A DNA stretch of 11,570 nt from PS1 clade bacterium (GTDB lineage Bacteria > Pseudomonadota > Alphaproteobacteria > RS24), in NCBI GenBank assembly GCA_016779015.1, contig JADHOK010000039.1:1-11570 (forward strand). Reading direction: 5' to 3'. Of this stretch, positions 1-6,900 are shown in pieces. How positions within the stretch are numbered: the first letter of the stretch is position 1; the number at the start of each line of letters is the position of its first letter. The notes under the pieces were generated by a model. It worked only from the letters and a program-made list of their open reading frames with translations, was not told where the DNA came from and ran no database searches. Both the position numbers and the translations under genes were made by a program.

Positions 1-481
1 CGGTCTCGCGCCAGTCATCGGGTTGTTGTAGCGCGAAAGAAGTATCGCCCGCCGGGGTCGCGTGCACTTGTGTCAAATGGATGGTGGAGGCTTGCGCCTC
101 AAAGATTTTATAAATCTGTCCGCCGCCGATTATCATCACCTTTCGGGTGTCCGCTTCTGCCTCGCGCACAGCCTCACTCACTGCCTCTCCTAATGCCTCG
201 GTGGCCACTTTAAGGGCCGCTTGCGGTGTGGCCGCAGCCACCACACCATCGGGTAATGCGGGCGCGGTGCGACTGATGACGATGTTCAAACGCCCGGGCA
301 GCGGACGGCCGATACTGTCCCATGTGGCGCGCCCCATAATTATCGGGCAGCCCATGGTGACTTGTTTGAAATGTTTGAGGTCGGAGGGCAGCCGCCATGG
401 CATATCGCCATCTTTGCCGATAATGCCGTTCTCGGCCACGGCAACCACCATCTCAATGATGGGCATTTCAATGTCGGGCAT
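1..481 (-). CDS. folA: dihydrofolate reductase, 3' end cut by window edge
   Basis: Reduces dihydrofolate to tetrahydrofolate with NADPH in the cytoplasm, regenerating the cofactor that thymidylate synthase oxidises. The reverse-strand frame is open from an ATG at 481 to base 1, giving 160 residues. Visible family features are the Met20-loop-like GDMPWRLPSDL (residues 25-35, with Asp34 matching E. coli catalytic Asp27), the GRATWDSIGRPLPGR block that binds NADPH, the IIGGGQIY glycine motif, and AGDTSF...PDDW near the edge. By comparison with E. coli, roughly 25 residues are missing. A stretch of about 17-20 extra residues rich in Ala and Glu lies between the NADPH block and the GGG motif. The ATG lies 2 bases after the thyA stop, so translation is probably coupled. 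Met6 and Met11 are other possible starts. No stop is visible because the gene leaves the window. The identification is firm; only the exact start is open. Confidence 0.93.
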   Translation of the reverse strand, partial: MPDIEMPIIEMVVAVAENGIIGKDGDMPWRLPSDLKHFKQVTMGCPIIMGRATWDSIGRPLPGRLNIVISRTAPALPDGVVAAATPQAALKVATEALGEAVSEAVREAEADTRKVMIIGGGQIYKIFEAQASTIHLTQVHATPAGDTSFALQQPDDWRET

Positions 482-483
482 GA

Positions 484-1278
484 TTAAACCGCAACCGGTG
501 CGGGGATGTGGCCTTGCGCGACATAATCGACCAGCTCGAAATCATCAAACACGAAACCGAAAATGTCTTTTTTATCGGGGTTGATTTTAATCGTCGGCAG
601 CACGCCCGGGCGGCGTTGCAACTGCGTTCGCGCTTGGTCGATATGGTTGAGATAAAGATGCGCGTCGCCCAGCGTGTGGACGAAATCACCCGCCTCCAAG
701 TCGCAAACCTGCGCCAGCATTTGTGTGAGCAGCGCGTAGGAAGCGATGTTGAACGGCACGCCAAGGAAAATATCGGCCGAGCGCTGATAGAGCTGGCACG
801 ACAGCTTGCCTTTGGCGACGTAAAACTGGAACAGGCAATGGCATGGCGGCAGCGCCATATTGTCGACATCGGCCGGATTCCAAGCCGTGACAATATGGCG
901 GCGCGAATCCGGATTGTCTTTCAGCTGCGCCACCAAGGCACTTATCTGGTCGATATGCGCGCCGCCCGGCGTCTGCCAACTGCGCCATTGTTTGCCGTAA
1001 ACCGGGCCGAGATTACCGTCATCATCGGCCCAGTCATCCCAAATCGACACGCCATTATCTTTCAGATAGGCGATATTCGTGTCGCCCGAAAGAAACCATA
1101 AAAGCTCGTGGATGATCGATTTCAGATGCAGCTTTTTGGTCGTCAGCACCGGAAAACCCTGCCCCAGATTGAAGCGCATTTGATGGCCGAACACTGACAA
1201 TGTGCCGGTGCCGGTGCGGTCATCGCGCTGTGCGCCGTTGCGGAGAACATGTTCCAAGAGGTCAAGATATTGCTGCAT
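484..1278 (-). CDS. thyA: thymidylate synthase (ThyA type)
   Basis: Converts dUMP and 5,10-methylene-tetrahydrofolate to dTMP and dihydrofolate; a cytoplasmic homodimer in this family. At 264 residues it equals E. coli ThyA in length, and the key residues fall at the same numbers. Catalytic Cys146 is in LPPCHCLFQFYV. The dUMP phosphate arginines are Arg21 (DRTGTGT), Arg126-Arg127 (SRRH) and Arg166 (QRSAD). Asp169, Asn177, His207 and Tyr209 line the nucleotide site. The C-terminus ends in APVAV, close to the usual APVAI that closes over the active site. It is the first gene of a thyA-folA pair and is divergent from ssrA, so its promoter should lie in 1279-1366. I see no strong Shine-Dalgarno immediately before the ATG. 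This is a complete, intact gene with no sign of being the flavin-dependent ThyX type. Confidence 0.98.
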   Translation of the reverse strand: MQQYLDLLEHVLRNGAQRDDRTGTGTLSVFGHQMRFNLGQGFPVLTTKKLHLKSIIHELLWFLSGDTNIAYLKDNGVSIWDDWADDDGNLGPVYGKQWRSWQTPGGAHIDQISALVAQLKDNPDSRRHIVTAWNPADVDNMALPPCHCLFQFYVAKGKLSCQLYQRSADIFLGVPFNIASYALLTQMLAQVCDLEAGDFVHTLGDAHLYLNHIDQARTQLQRRPGVLPTIKINPDKKDIFGFVFDDFELVDYVAQGHIPAPVAV

Positions 1279-1291
1279 TCGCGTATATTTG

Positions 1292-1352
1292 AGTTTTCAC
1301 CCAAGATTCGCAACGGCTTTTGCGCGCCCACTGTTATTTTGCTGTGAAAACT
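1292..1352. repeat. 9-base inverted repeat in the thyA/ssrA divergent promoter region
   Basis: AGTTTTCAC at 1292-1300 is the exact reverse complement of GTGAAAACT at 1344-1352. The arms are 43 bases apart, with centres 52 bases apart, about five helical turns. An ACTGTTAT direct repeat also occurs at 1330-1337 and 1350-1357, spaced exactly 20 bases. Both lie in the stretch of about 90 bases that must hold the divergent promoters of thyA and ssrA. They could be regulator sites or chance matches; no known operator is recognised. Confidence 0.3.
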
Positions 1353-1546
1353 GTTATATGAGTTGTGTCGGCTTGCCGACTATGGCGATAAACGGGCTTC
1401 GCAATAAACCCATCGGACCCGGGGGCAGCACCCGGCGCCTCCACCAATTCTTTCATGTTTCGGGGGCGAACCAGGATCGACGAGGGCGTAAAGGATGTTT
1501 CCGTCGCTCGGCATGGTACCATCGTTATCGGGCCATTTTTATAGTT

Positions 1547-1585
1547 GCAAATGACAACTATGCGGAAGTCGCTGTCGCTGCGTAA
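1547..1585 (+). other. tmRNA proteolysis-tag reading frame
   Basis: Thirteen codons from resume codon GCA to TAA encode ANDNYAEVAVAA. The ANDN start and hydrophobic small-residue end fit ssrA tags. Alphaproteobacterial tags commonly begin ANDN, and Caulobacter's ends VAA. The last residues are the part ClpX recognises, and the front part is where SspB binds. The resume codon can be enclosed in a small hairpin, TAGTTG (1542-1547) with CAACTA (1555-1560). This frame is not translated from its own start codon. Confidence 0.93.
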
Positions 1586-1640
1586 GCAGTCACACAACTT
1601 CAATTGAAGTCCATCTCCTTCGCAGGTGATGGCGGGGTTC

Positions 1641-1676
1641 GGAAGGCACCTGGCAACAGAAGCCTTCCACTTTTTT
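1641..1676 (+). terminator. hairpin with T-tract at the 3' end of ssrA
   Basis: GGAAGGC (1641-1647) pairs perfectly with GCCTTCC (1662-1668) around a 14-base loop, followed by CA and six T (1671-1676). This has the shape of a Rho-independent terminator. The loop holds ACCTG, which can pair with CAGGT upstream, so the hairpin may also belong to the mature coding-piece structure. It separates ssrA from sspB, though read-through to sspB is possible. Confidence 0.65.
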
Positions 1677-1717
1677 AATGCCGCGCGCGGCCCCAAGGCA
1701 AACTCGACAAAAGAACT

Positions 1718-2248
1718 ATGACTGACATTAGCGACTCCCCCGGAGACATTTACAAATATGCCGACCGCGCTCAGGCGGCGCTGCTTGATATGGTGCGCAC
1801 GGTGATGCGCGAAGCGGCCACCGACGGGCTTGCCGGCGGGCATCATTTCTACATTACCTATTATACCCACGCCGAAGGCGTGGTGATGAGCGACCGCTTG
1901 CGGGCCCAACACCCCGAGGAAATCACCATCGTGCTGCAAAACCAATTCGAGGATTTGGTGATTGAGGACGCAGCTTTTCATGTGACGCTGAGCTTTAACG
2001 ACACGCCGGAACGCCTGACCGTGCCGTTCAATACGGTGAGCAAATTTTACGACCCGTCAGTGGCTTTCGGTCTGATGTTCGATGTCGAAGCGCCGATTGT
2101 CGATATTGTTTCGCTCGACGACCATGACGCCATAATGGACGCAATTTTAGCGGCCGAAGAAAAACAGGCCGACGGGCCCGCAGACAAAAAATCGAAAGAA
2201 GAAAAAACCGGCGAAGTGGTCAGTCTCGACAGCTTTCGCGATAAATAG
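1718..2248 (+). CDS. sspB: SspB family ClpXP adaptor, alphaproteobacterial type
   Basis: Binds the front part of the ssrA tag on incomplete proteins and tethers them to the ClpXP protease. The 176-residue product has a folded core (about residues 8-125). Its segment HPEEITIVLQNQFEDL, the following AAFHVTLSF and RLTVPF, and the ending FGLMFD align by eye with the E. coli SspB core (IVLNIAP...VRFNARF...QVSVPL...GTMFE). A charged, low-complexity linker (about 145-165) follows. The short terminal motif GEVVSLDSFRDK is the expected ClpX-docking tail. This core-linker-tail layout is typical of SspB. The gene starts 41 bases after the ssrA T-tract, so adaptor and tag RNA sit side by side. The ATG is preceded only by a weak AAAGAA, and no separate promoter is evident. 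It may depend partly on read-through from ssrA. Confidence 0.9.
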   Translation: MTDISDSPGDIYKYADRAQAALLDMVRTVMREAATDGLAGGHHFYITYYTHAEGVVMSDRLRAQHPEEITIVLQNQFEDLVIEDAAFHVTLSFNDTPERLTVPFNTVSKFYDPSVAFGLMFDVEAPIVDIVSLDDHDAIMDAILAAEEKQADGPADKKSKEEKTGEVVSLDSFRDK

Positions 2249-2250
2249 TT

Positions 2251-2278
2251 TTCAACGCTTCGCTGCGCCGCCTATATT
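2251..2278 (+). promoter_or_regulatory. possible promoter of fumC
   Basis: TTCAAC (2251-2256) and TATATT (2273-2278) are separated by 16 bases just after the sspB stop. The -10 hexamer matches the sigma-70 consensus at five positions, while the -35 is weak. Transcription would start near 2285, leaving a leader of about 60 bases before fumC. Read by eye only. Confidence 0.35.
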
Positions 2279-2296
2279 GGCGCACGAACCCCATCG

Positions 2297-2312
2297 TGCT
2301 AGACCGCTAGCA
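2297..2312 (+). promoter_or_regulatory. short inverted repeat in the fumC leader
   Basis: TGCTAG (2297-2302) and CTAGCA (2307-2312) are perfect complements around a 4-base loop, ACCG. The repeat falls between the proposed promoter and the ribosome binding site. It could be a 5'-UTR hairpin or an operator half-site pair. It is not followed by a T-tract, so it is not a terminator. Confidence 0.3.
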
Positions 2313-2343
2313 GTCGAGTTTTATCCATTGGAGAATGAGCATT

Positions 2344-3735
2344 ATGGCCGATAAGCGCACTGAAACCGATAGTTTTGGCCCGCTGGAAGTCCCCGCCGAT
2401 AAATATTGGGGCGCGCAGACACAACGCTCGCTGGGCAATTTCAAAATCGGCACGGAGACCATGCCGCTGCCGCTGGTGCGCGCTTTGGGCATTGTCAAAA
2501 TGGCGGCGGCGCAAGCCAATATGAAGCTCGACAATCTTGAAAGTGATATTGGCGACGCGATTGTGGCAGCCGCCGGTGAAGTGGCCGAGGGCAAGCTGAA
2601 CGACCATTTCCCGCTCGTTGTCTGGCAAACCGGGTCGGGCACGCAATCGAATATGAACACCAATGAGGTCATCTCAAACCGCGCCATTGAAATCCTCGGC
2701 GGCACTATGGGCTCGAAAGAGCCGGTGCACCCGAACGACCATTGCAATCGCAGCCAGTCCTCAAACGATACTTTTCCGACCGCCATGCATATCGCCGCGG
2801 CGGAGGAGATTGTGCATATGTTGGTGCCGGCTTTGCAGCAGCTTCACAATGCGCTGAACGACAAAGCGCAGGCGTTTAAAGACATTATCAAAATCGGCCG
2901 CACGCATACGCAAGACGCGACGCCGCTGACATTGGGCCAGGAATTTTCCGGCTATGTCGCCATGGTGAAAAACGCCATTGGCCGCGTCGAGGGTGTGCTG
3001 CCCAAGCTCTATGAATTGGCGCAAGGCGGCACCGCTGTCGGCACCGGCATTAACGCCAAACCGGGTTTTGCCGAGGGCTTTGCCGATGAAGTGGCGGCCT
3101 ATACCAAGCTGCCTTTCGTCACCGCACCGAATAAATTCGAGGCGCTGGCCACGCATGACGCGATGGTAGAGGCGCATGGCGCGCTCAATGAAACGGCCGT
3201 GTCGCTGTTCAAAATCGCCAATGATATTCGCCTCCTCGGCTCCGGCCCACGCTCCGGCCTTGGCGAGTTGAGCTTGCCGGAAAACGAACCCGGCTCATCG
3301 ATTATGCCGGGCAAGGTCAACCCGACCCAATGCGAAGCGCTGACCATGGTCTGCGCGCAAGTGATGGGCAACAACACCGCCGTTTCTTTCGCCGGTTCGC
3401 AAGGCCATTTTGAGCTGAATGTTTACAAGCCGGTGATTGCCGCCAATGTGCTGCAATCCATCCGCCTGCTCGGCGATGCGGCGGTCAGCTTCTCGGATAA
3501 TTGCGTCATCGGCATCAAAGCCAATGAGGACAATATCGCCGCTTTGATGGAACGTTCGCTGATGCTGGTGACGGCGCTGGCGCCGAAAATCGGCTATGAC
3601 AACGCCACCACTGTCGCCAAAACGGCGCATAAAAACGGCACCACATTGCGCGAGGAAGCCGTCAAAGGCGGCTTTGTGACAGAAGAAGAATTTGACGCCA
3701 TCGTCCGCCCCGAGGACATGATTGCGCCGAAATAG
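2344..3735 (+). CDS. fumC: class II fumarate hydratase
   Basis: Interconverts fumarate and malate in the citric acid cycle; an iron-independent, cytoplasmic homotetramer in this family. With the start at 2344 the protein is 463 residues, close to E. coli FumC (467). The fumarase/aspartase signature GSSIMPGKVNPTQ is present, with Ser318, Lys324, Asn326 and Glu331. The HTQDATPLTLGQE block carries the general acid/base His188, and TGSGTQSNMNTNEV and SSNDTFPTAMH form other parts of the active site. FumC is preferred over aspartase and argininosuccinate lyase because the N-terminus RTETDSFGPLEVPADKYWGA is characteristic. An in-frame ATG at 2335 has its GGAG (2330-2333) only 1 base away, whereas the ATG at 2344 lies 10 bases from it and gives the familiar MADKRTETD start, so 2344 is chosen. 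The gene is intact and is followed after 6 bases by a small regulator-like gene. Confidence 0.97.
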   Translation: MADKRTETDSFGPLEVPADKYWGAQTQRSLGNFKIGTETMPLPLVRALGIVKMAAAQANMKLDNLESDIGDAIVAAAGEVAEGKLNDHFPLVVWQTGSGTQSNMNTNEVISNRAIEILGGTMGSKEPVHPNDHCNRSQSSNDTFPTAMHIAAAEEIVHMLVPALQQLHNALNDKAQAFKDIIKIGRTHTQDATPLTLGQEFSGYVAMVKNAIGRVEGVLPKLYELAQGGTAVGTGINAKPGFAEGFADEVAAYTKLPFVTAPNKFEALATHDAMVEAHGALNETAVSLFKIANDIRLLGSGPRSGLGELSLPENEPGSSIMPGKVNPTQCEALTMVCAQVMGNNTAVSFAGSQGHFELNVYKPVIAANVLQSIRLLGDAAVSFSDNCVIGIKANEDNIAALMERSLMLVTALAPKIGYDNATTVAKTAHKNGTTLREEAVKGGFVTEEEFDAIVRPEDMIAPK

Positions 3736-3741
3736 TTTCTC

Positions 3742-3954
3742 GTGAAACCTGAAAAACGCTCCATCACCATTGCCGGCCACGCCACCAGCGTGTCGTTAGA
3801 GCCGCTATTTTGGGACGCGCTGAAAGATATGGCGGCCGAACGAGGGCAGAGCCTGCCCGACCTTATCCGCGCATTGGACGCGCAAGAGCGCGAGGCCAGC
3901 CTGTCTTCTACTCTGCGGGTGGCTGTGTTGCGCTGGACGCGCCACCGGAATTAA
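3742..3954 (+). CDS. ribbon-helix-helix domain protein (RHH_4 type)
   Basis: A 70-residue protein whose sequence KRSITIAGHATSVSLEPLFWDALKDMAAERG matches the ribbon-helix-helix family common in alphaproteobacteria (Pfam RHH_4 by recognition). The beta strand is about residues 6-10 and 15-19, helix A about 20-34 and helix B about 38-48. The C-terminal SSTLRVAVLRW is also typical. Ribbon-helix-helix proteins usually bind DNA as dimers, but no target or regulated gene is known to me for this subfamily. It begins with GTG, 6 bases after the fumC stop, and shows no clear Shine-Dalgarno, so translation may be coupled to fumC. Its last 47 bases overlap the end of the convergent asmA gene. It looks intact and matches its neighbours in composition. 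Confidence 0.85.
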   Translation: MKPEKRSITIAGHATSVSLEPLFWDALKDMAAERGQSLPDLIRALDAQEREASLSSTLRVAVLRWTRHRN

Positions 3955-6900
3955 AGGGCGACGCATCGCTTTCTATTTTCGGCGCTGTCAGATCGCCGGT
4001 GAGACGCCAAATAATCGGACGCTGCCGGTCAATCGGATATAGCGTCATCTCGGCATCCATCACCAAATCAACGACGTCAAAAGCCGCTTCCAAGCGCGCC
4101 TCATTCAGGCCTTGGGCAAAAACGAAATCGACGCTCGCCTTCTCCACCACCCCGTCGCGCATTTGCGCCAGACCAAGGCCGCGCGCGAAAGCCAGCTCTT
4201 CCATGCCGACAAAATCACCAACCAGCGCGTCGGCATCGCCGTCAAAAGAAGGCGCGGAGAGGCTATCGCCAAAACCAACCGCGTCAAAAAAGGTTAAATT
4301 CCCCGGGGCGACTTCATAGTTCAAAATTCCGGTCAGCGACGCCATCATGGCGCGCGGCGTGGTGCCTCGCCCTTCCAGATTGAGCGTGCCGAAGAAACCG
4401 GCATCGACCAATCGATTGCCATATTGCTTGAGCAGAAAAATATTCGGATTGAGCCGATCAAACTCGGCGGACAGCCCAAAACGCGGCGGTAGCGACCCGC
4501 CCTCAGCCAGCACATCGGCTTTCATCTGCCCGCCCATTAATTCAGCGGTCAAATCGGGCGCTTCCAAAACCCCTTCCGTCAGTTTCAGGCGACCGGCCAG
4601 CGTGTCGATATCGATATCGCCTAAGCGCAATTCGGCGGCGCTGAATTGAATATCGGCATTGGTGCGCCCCAACACCGACCAATTCATCGGCGTGGTGCGC
4701 CAGCCATTTTCGTCGCGCTGCGGCAGAACAAAGCCGACATCAACCCCTCGCCCTGCCAAATTCATATTGAGGCGCGGCAGGCCGTCGCCGGTTTGCAAAA
4801 CCCCCTCGCCGGAAATCTGGCCGCCACCCAGGCGCACTTCGAGGCCGGAGAATCCGATATTGCCCGGCGCGGCATTGAGCTGCGCCTCGCCCGAGGCGGC
4901 AACCTTTTGCCAGTCGGTCTGCGGGGCCAGCAGCGGTAAAAAATCCGCCATATTGAACGCTACCGCGCCCGATAATAATTTGCCTCCGGTCGCGGCACGC
5001 AATGTGCCGTTGAGGCTCAGCGCATCCTGGGCCATCCCCATATCGGCATCGACGGAAAACAAATCATTGCTCTGCGCCGCCAGTTGCAGACGCATATCGC
5101 CTCGCGCCGCCGCGTCATAAACCGATGGTAGGAAGAAGGCCTGCGCCAAATCATTGGCTGCGCCGGTGAGCGATAGGGTGATGTTCGTGCCGGCCTCGAC
5201 AAAAGCCAGCGAGCGCGCAGGCGTGGTCATCGCAAAATTGGCGACCAAACCACCCACATCGCCCTTGGCGTTGTAGATTACTTTCGGCCATTCGGCGGCG
5301 TCGGGCGCGGTGATAGTGATATTGGTGACGATATCGGATGCCAGCGACGGATTGAAATCAAGCGACGCAAAGCGCGACATAACCGGCCCGTGCAGCCAGT
5401 TCGCGCTGTCGCTTTTGACGCTGATGGCCAGCCCGCCATATGACGGCGCGGCGTCATAATTCATCGCGCCATTGAGAGCGATGTCGGCCCCGTTGAAATC
5501 GGTCAGACGCAGATTATCCAGCCGCAGCTGTTGATCGGCGACGCGCCCTTGCGCCGCGAAAGGCCCCAGCGCCCGCGCGCCGGCGAACAGACGCCCGACG
5601 TCGAGTTTAAAATCCAAAATCCGTTGCGGGTCAGCTGCGCCCATAAGCACACCGAGCAGGCGATTAAGCTGCGGCCAAACACTGGCCGTGCTGCTGTCGC
5701 GCCCCGGCGCACCGCTCTCGACAATACCCCAATCAGCGAGGTCAAAGCGGTTGACCTGAAGCGCCATGTCTGCTTGCAAATTGGGCAGATTTGGCAGGGT
5801 GATATCGGCCGAAAGATAATCATTACCGATGCGACCGGCCAAGCCGTTGAGCGCCAAACCGGCGCCATCAAACACCACATCGCCAACCAACGAGGTGCGT
5901 TGCAGCGCTGCTTCATCTACGCCTTCGGCAAAAGCCGAAAAGTCTGTGTCGTATTGGCTGCCCAGCCATAACAGCAGCGCCAGCGTATCCGAGGAGCGGG
6001 CCGAGAAATTGCCCGTAAAACGCGGCGTCGCCGCTTCACCGTCAGGGGCATTAGGGGCATCATCAAGAGCGCGTCTTTCATACGCACCCGAAGCCAGCAG
6101 CGCGGTGTTGAACGGCAGAATGAGGTTTAATCGGTCAATGCTCAGCACCGCCGCCTCTTGTCGAATGGCGGCCGATAAATCCGTGCCGGTCTCGCCGCCA
6201 ATCGTGAAACGCGTCGCCTCGACCTCTAGCGCGGCCGCAAGGTCAGGGGCGAAACCCTGCCATATGCGCGCCAGCAAAGCCGGCTCGGGCGCATCAGTAC
6301 TCGGCCTTAGAAGATCGAGATTAACCGCGCCGGTGGTCAAGCGTCCGTCGAGAAACGGCGTTTCCCCCGGCTGACGCGGCCAGTCGAGCGCCAGACGCGT
6401 GCGGAACACCGTGTTCAGCGCCGAAATCTCAAGACTGTCGGCCCTAAGACCAATGGGCGACCCGCTGACCAGGCCGGACAATTGAAAGCGCCGCGCTTCC
6501 GGCAGCACGCGCAGCGGCAAACGCGCTTCCATCGCCGCCATCAGAAAATCGTCCGACATCAAGCTGACCTCGCCATCGAGACGCCAATCGGCCTCACTGC
6601 CTGTCACAAAACCGGCAAATGTAAGCTGCTCATTTACGCCCAAGCCCAAACTGACATCGATTTTTGTTGCTAACGCACGCCGCCCAACACTCACTTGCAG
6701 ACCGGCTGATTGACCGCTCGGCAAGGTTTTGCGCATGGTGATGCGCATTGGCCCATTGCCGCGCTGCGCCGCCAAGGTCATCGACACGGCGTCAATCCGC
6801 GTTTCAACTTTTGGCCGCAGCGGGTCAAGACCGGTAATGCGAAGGTTGCTGTCAAGCAGCCCCACCGGTGGTAGCGGCTGGCCATGCATGGCAGTCAACA

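Larger units (their letters stand above)
1367..1676 (+). ncRNA. ssrA: transfer-messenger RNA, circularly permuted two-piece form
   Basis: Rescues stalled ribosomes by acting first as an alanine tRNA and then as a short mRNA that adds a degradation tag. The gene is permuted. The acceptor piece comes first and ends at 1446: T-stem CCGGG (1419-1423) pairs with CCCGG (1431-1435) around a 7-base loop, followed by acceptor strand CGCCTCC (1436-1442), discriminator A1443 and an encoded CCA (1444-1446). A 15-base spacer (1447-1461) follows. The coding piece then opens with GGGGGCG (1462-1468), which pairs with the acceptor strand over all seven positions, including a G-U at position 3, the alanine identity pair. 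After the D-like GATCGACG comes the tag frame (1547-1585). The 3' part can form a pseudoknot: CCATC 1611-1615 with GATGG 1628-1632, and CAGGT 1623-1627 with ACCTG 1648-1652. This order is that of alphaproteobacterial tmRNAs. The outer ends are uncertain. The 5' end is placed at a GTCGGC/GCCGAC hairpin (1367-1380), which may be precursor only. The mature 3' end is probably near 1668. Confidence 0.93.

Noticed and set aside
508..1101. A 197-codon plus-strand frame opposite thyA.
   Set aside because: It is antisense to thymidylate synthase, whose active-site residues are all intact, and has no known domain.
1386..1446. A possible ordinary tRNA gene ending in CCTCCACCA.
   Set aside because: There is a T-arm and acceptor 3' strand but no anticodon or D-arm upstream. 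The partner 5' acceptor strand lies downstream at 1462-1468, which fits permuted tmRNA instead.
1334..1981. A 215-codon minus-strand frame across the ssrA region and the start of sspB.
   Set aside because: It runs antisense through the tmRNA and SspB, has no recognisable domain, and the opposite strand holds well-supported genes.
2335..2343. The in-frame ATG at 2335 as the fumC start.
   Set aside because: Its GGAG would be only 1 base away, while the ATG at 2344 is 10 bases away and gives the usual FumC N-terminus.
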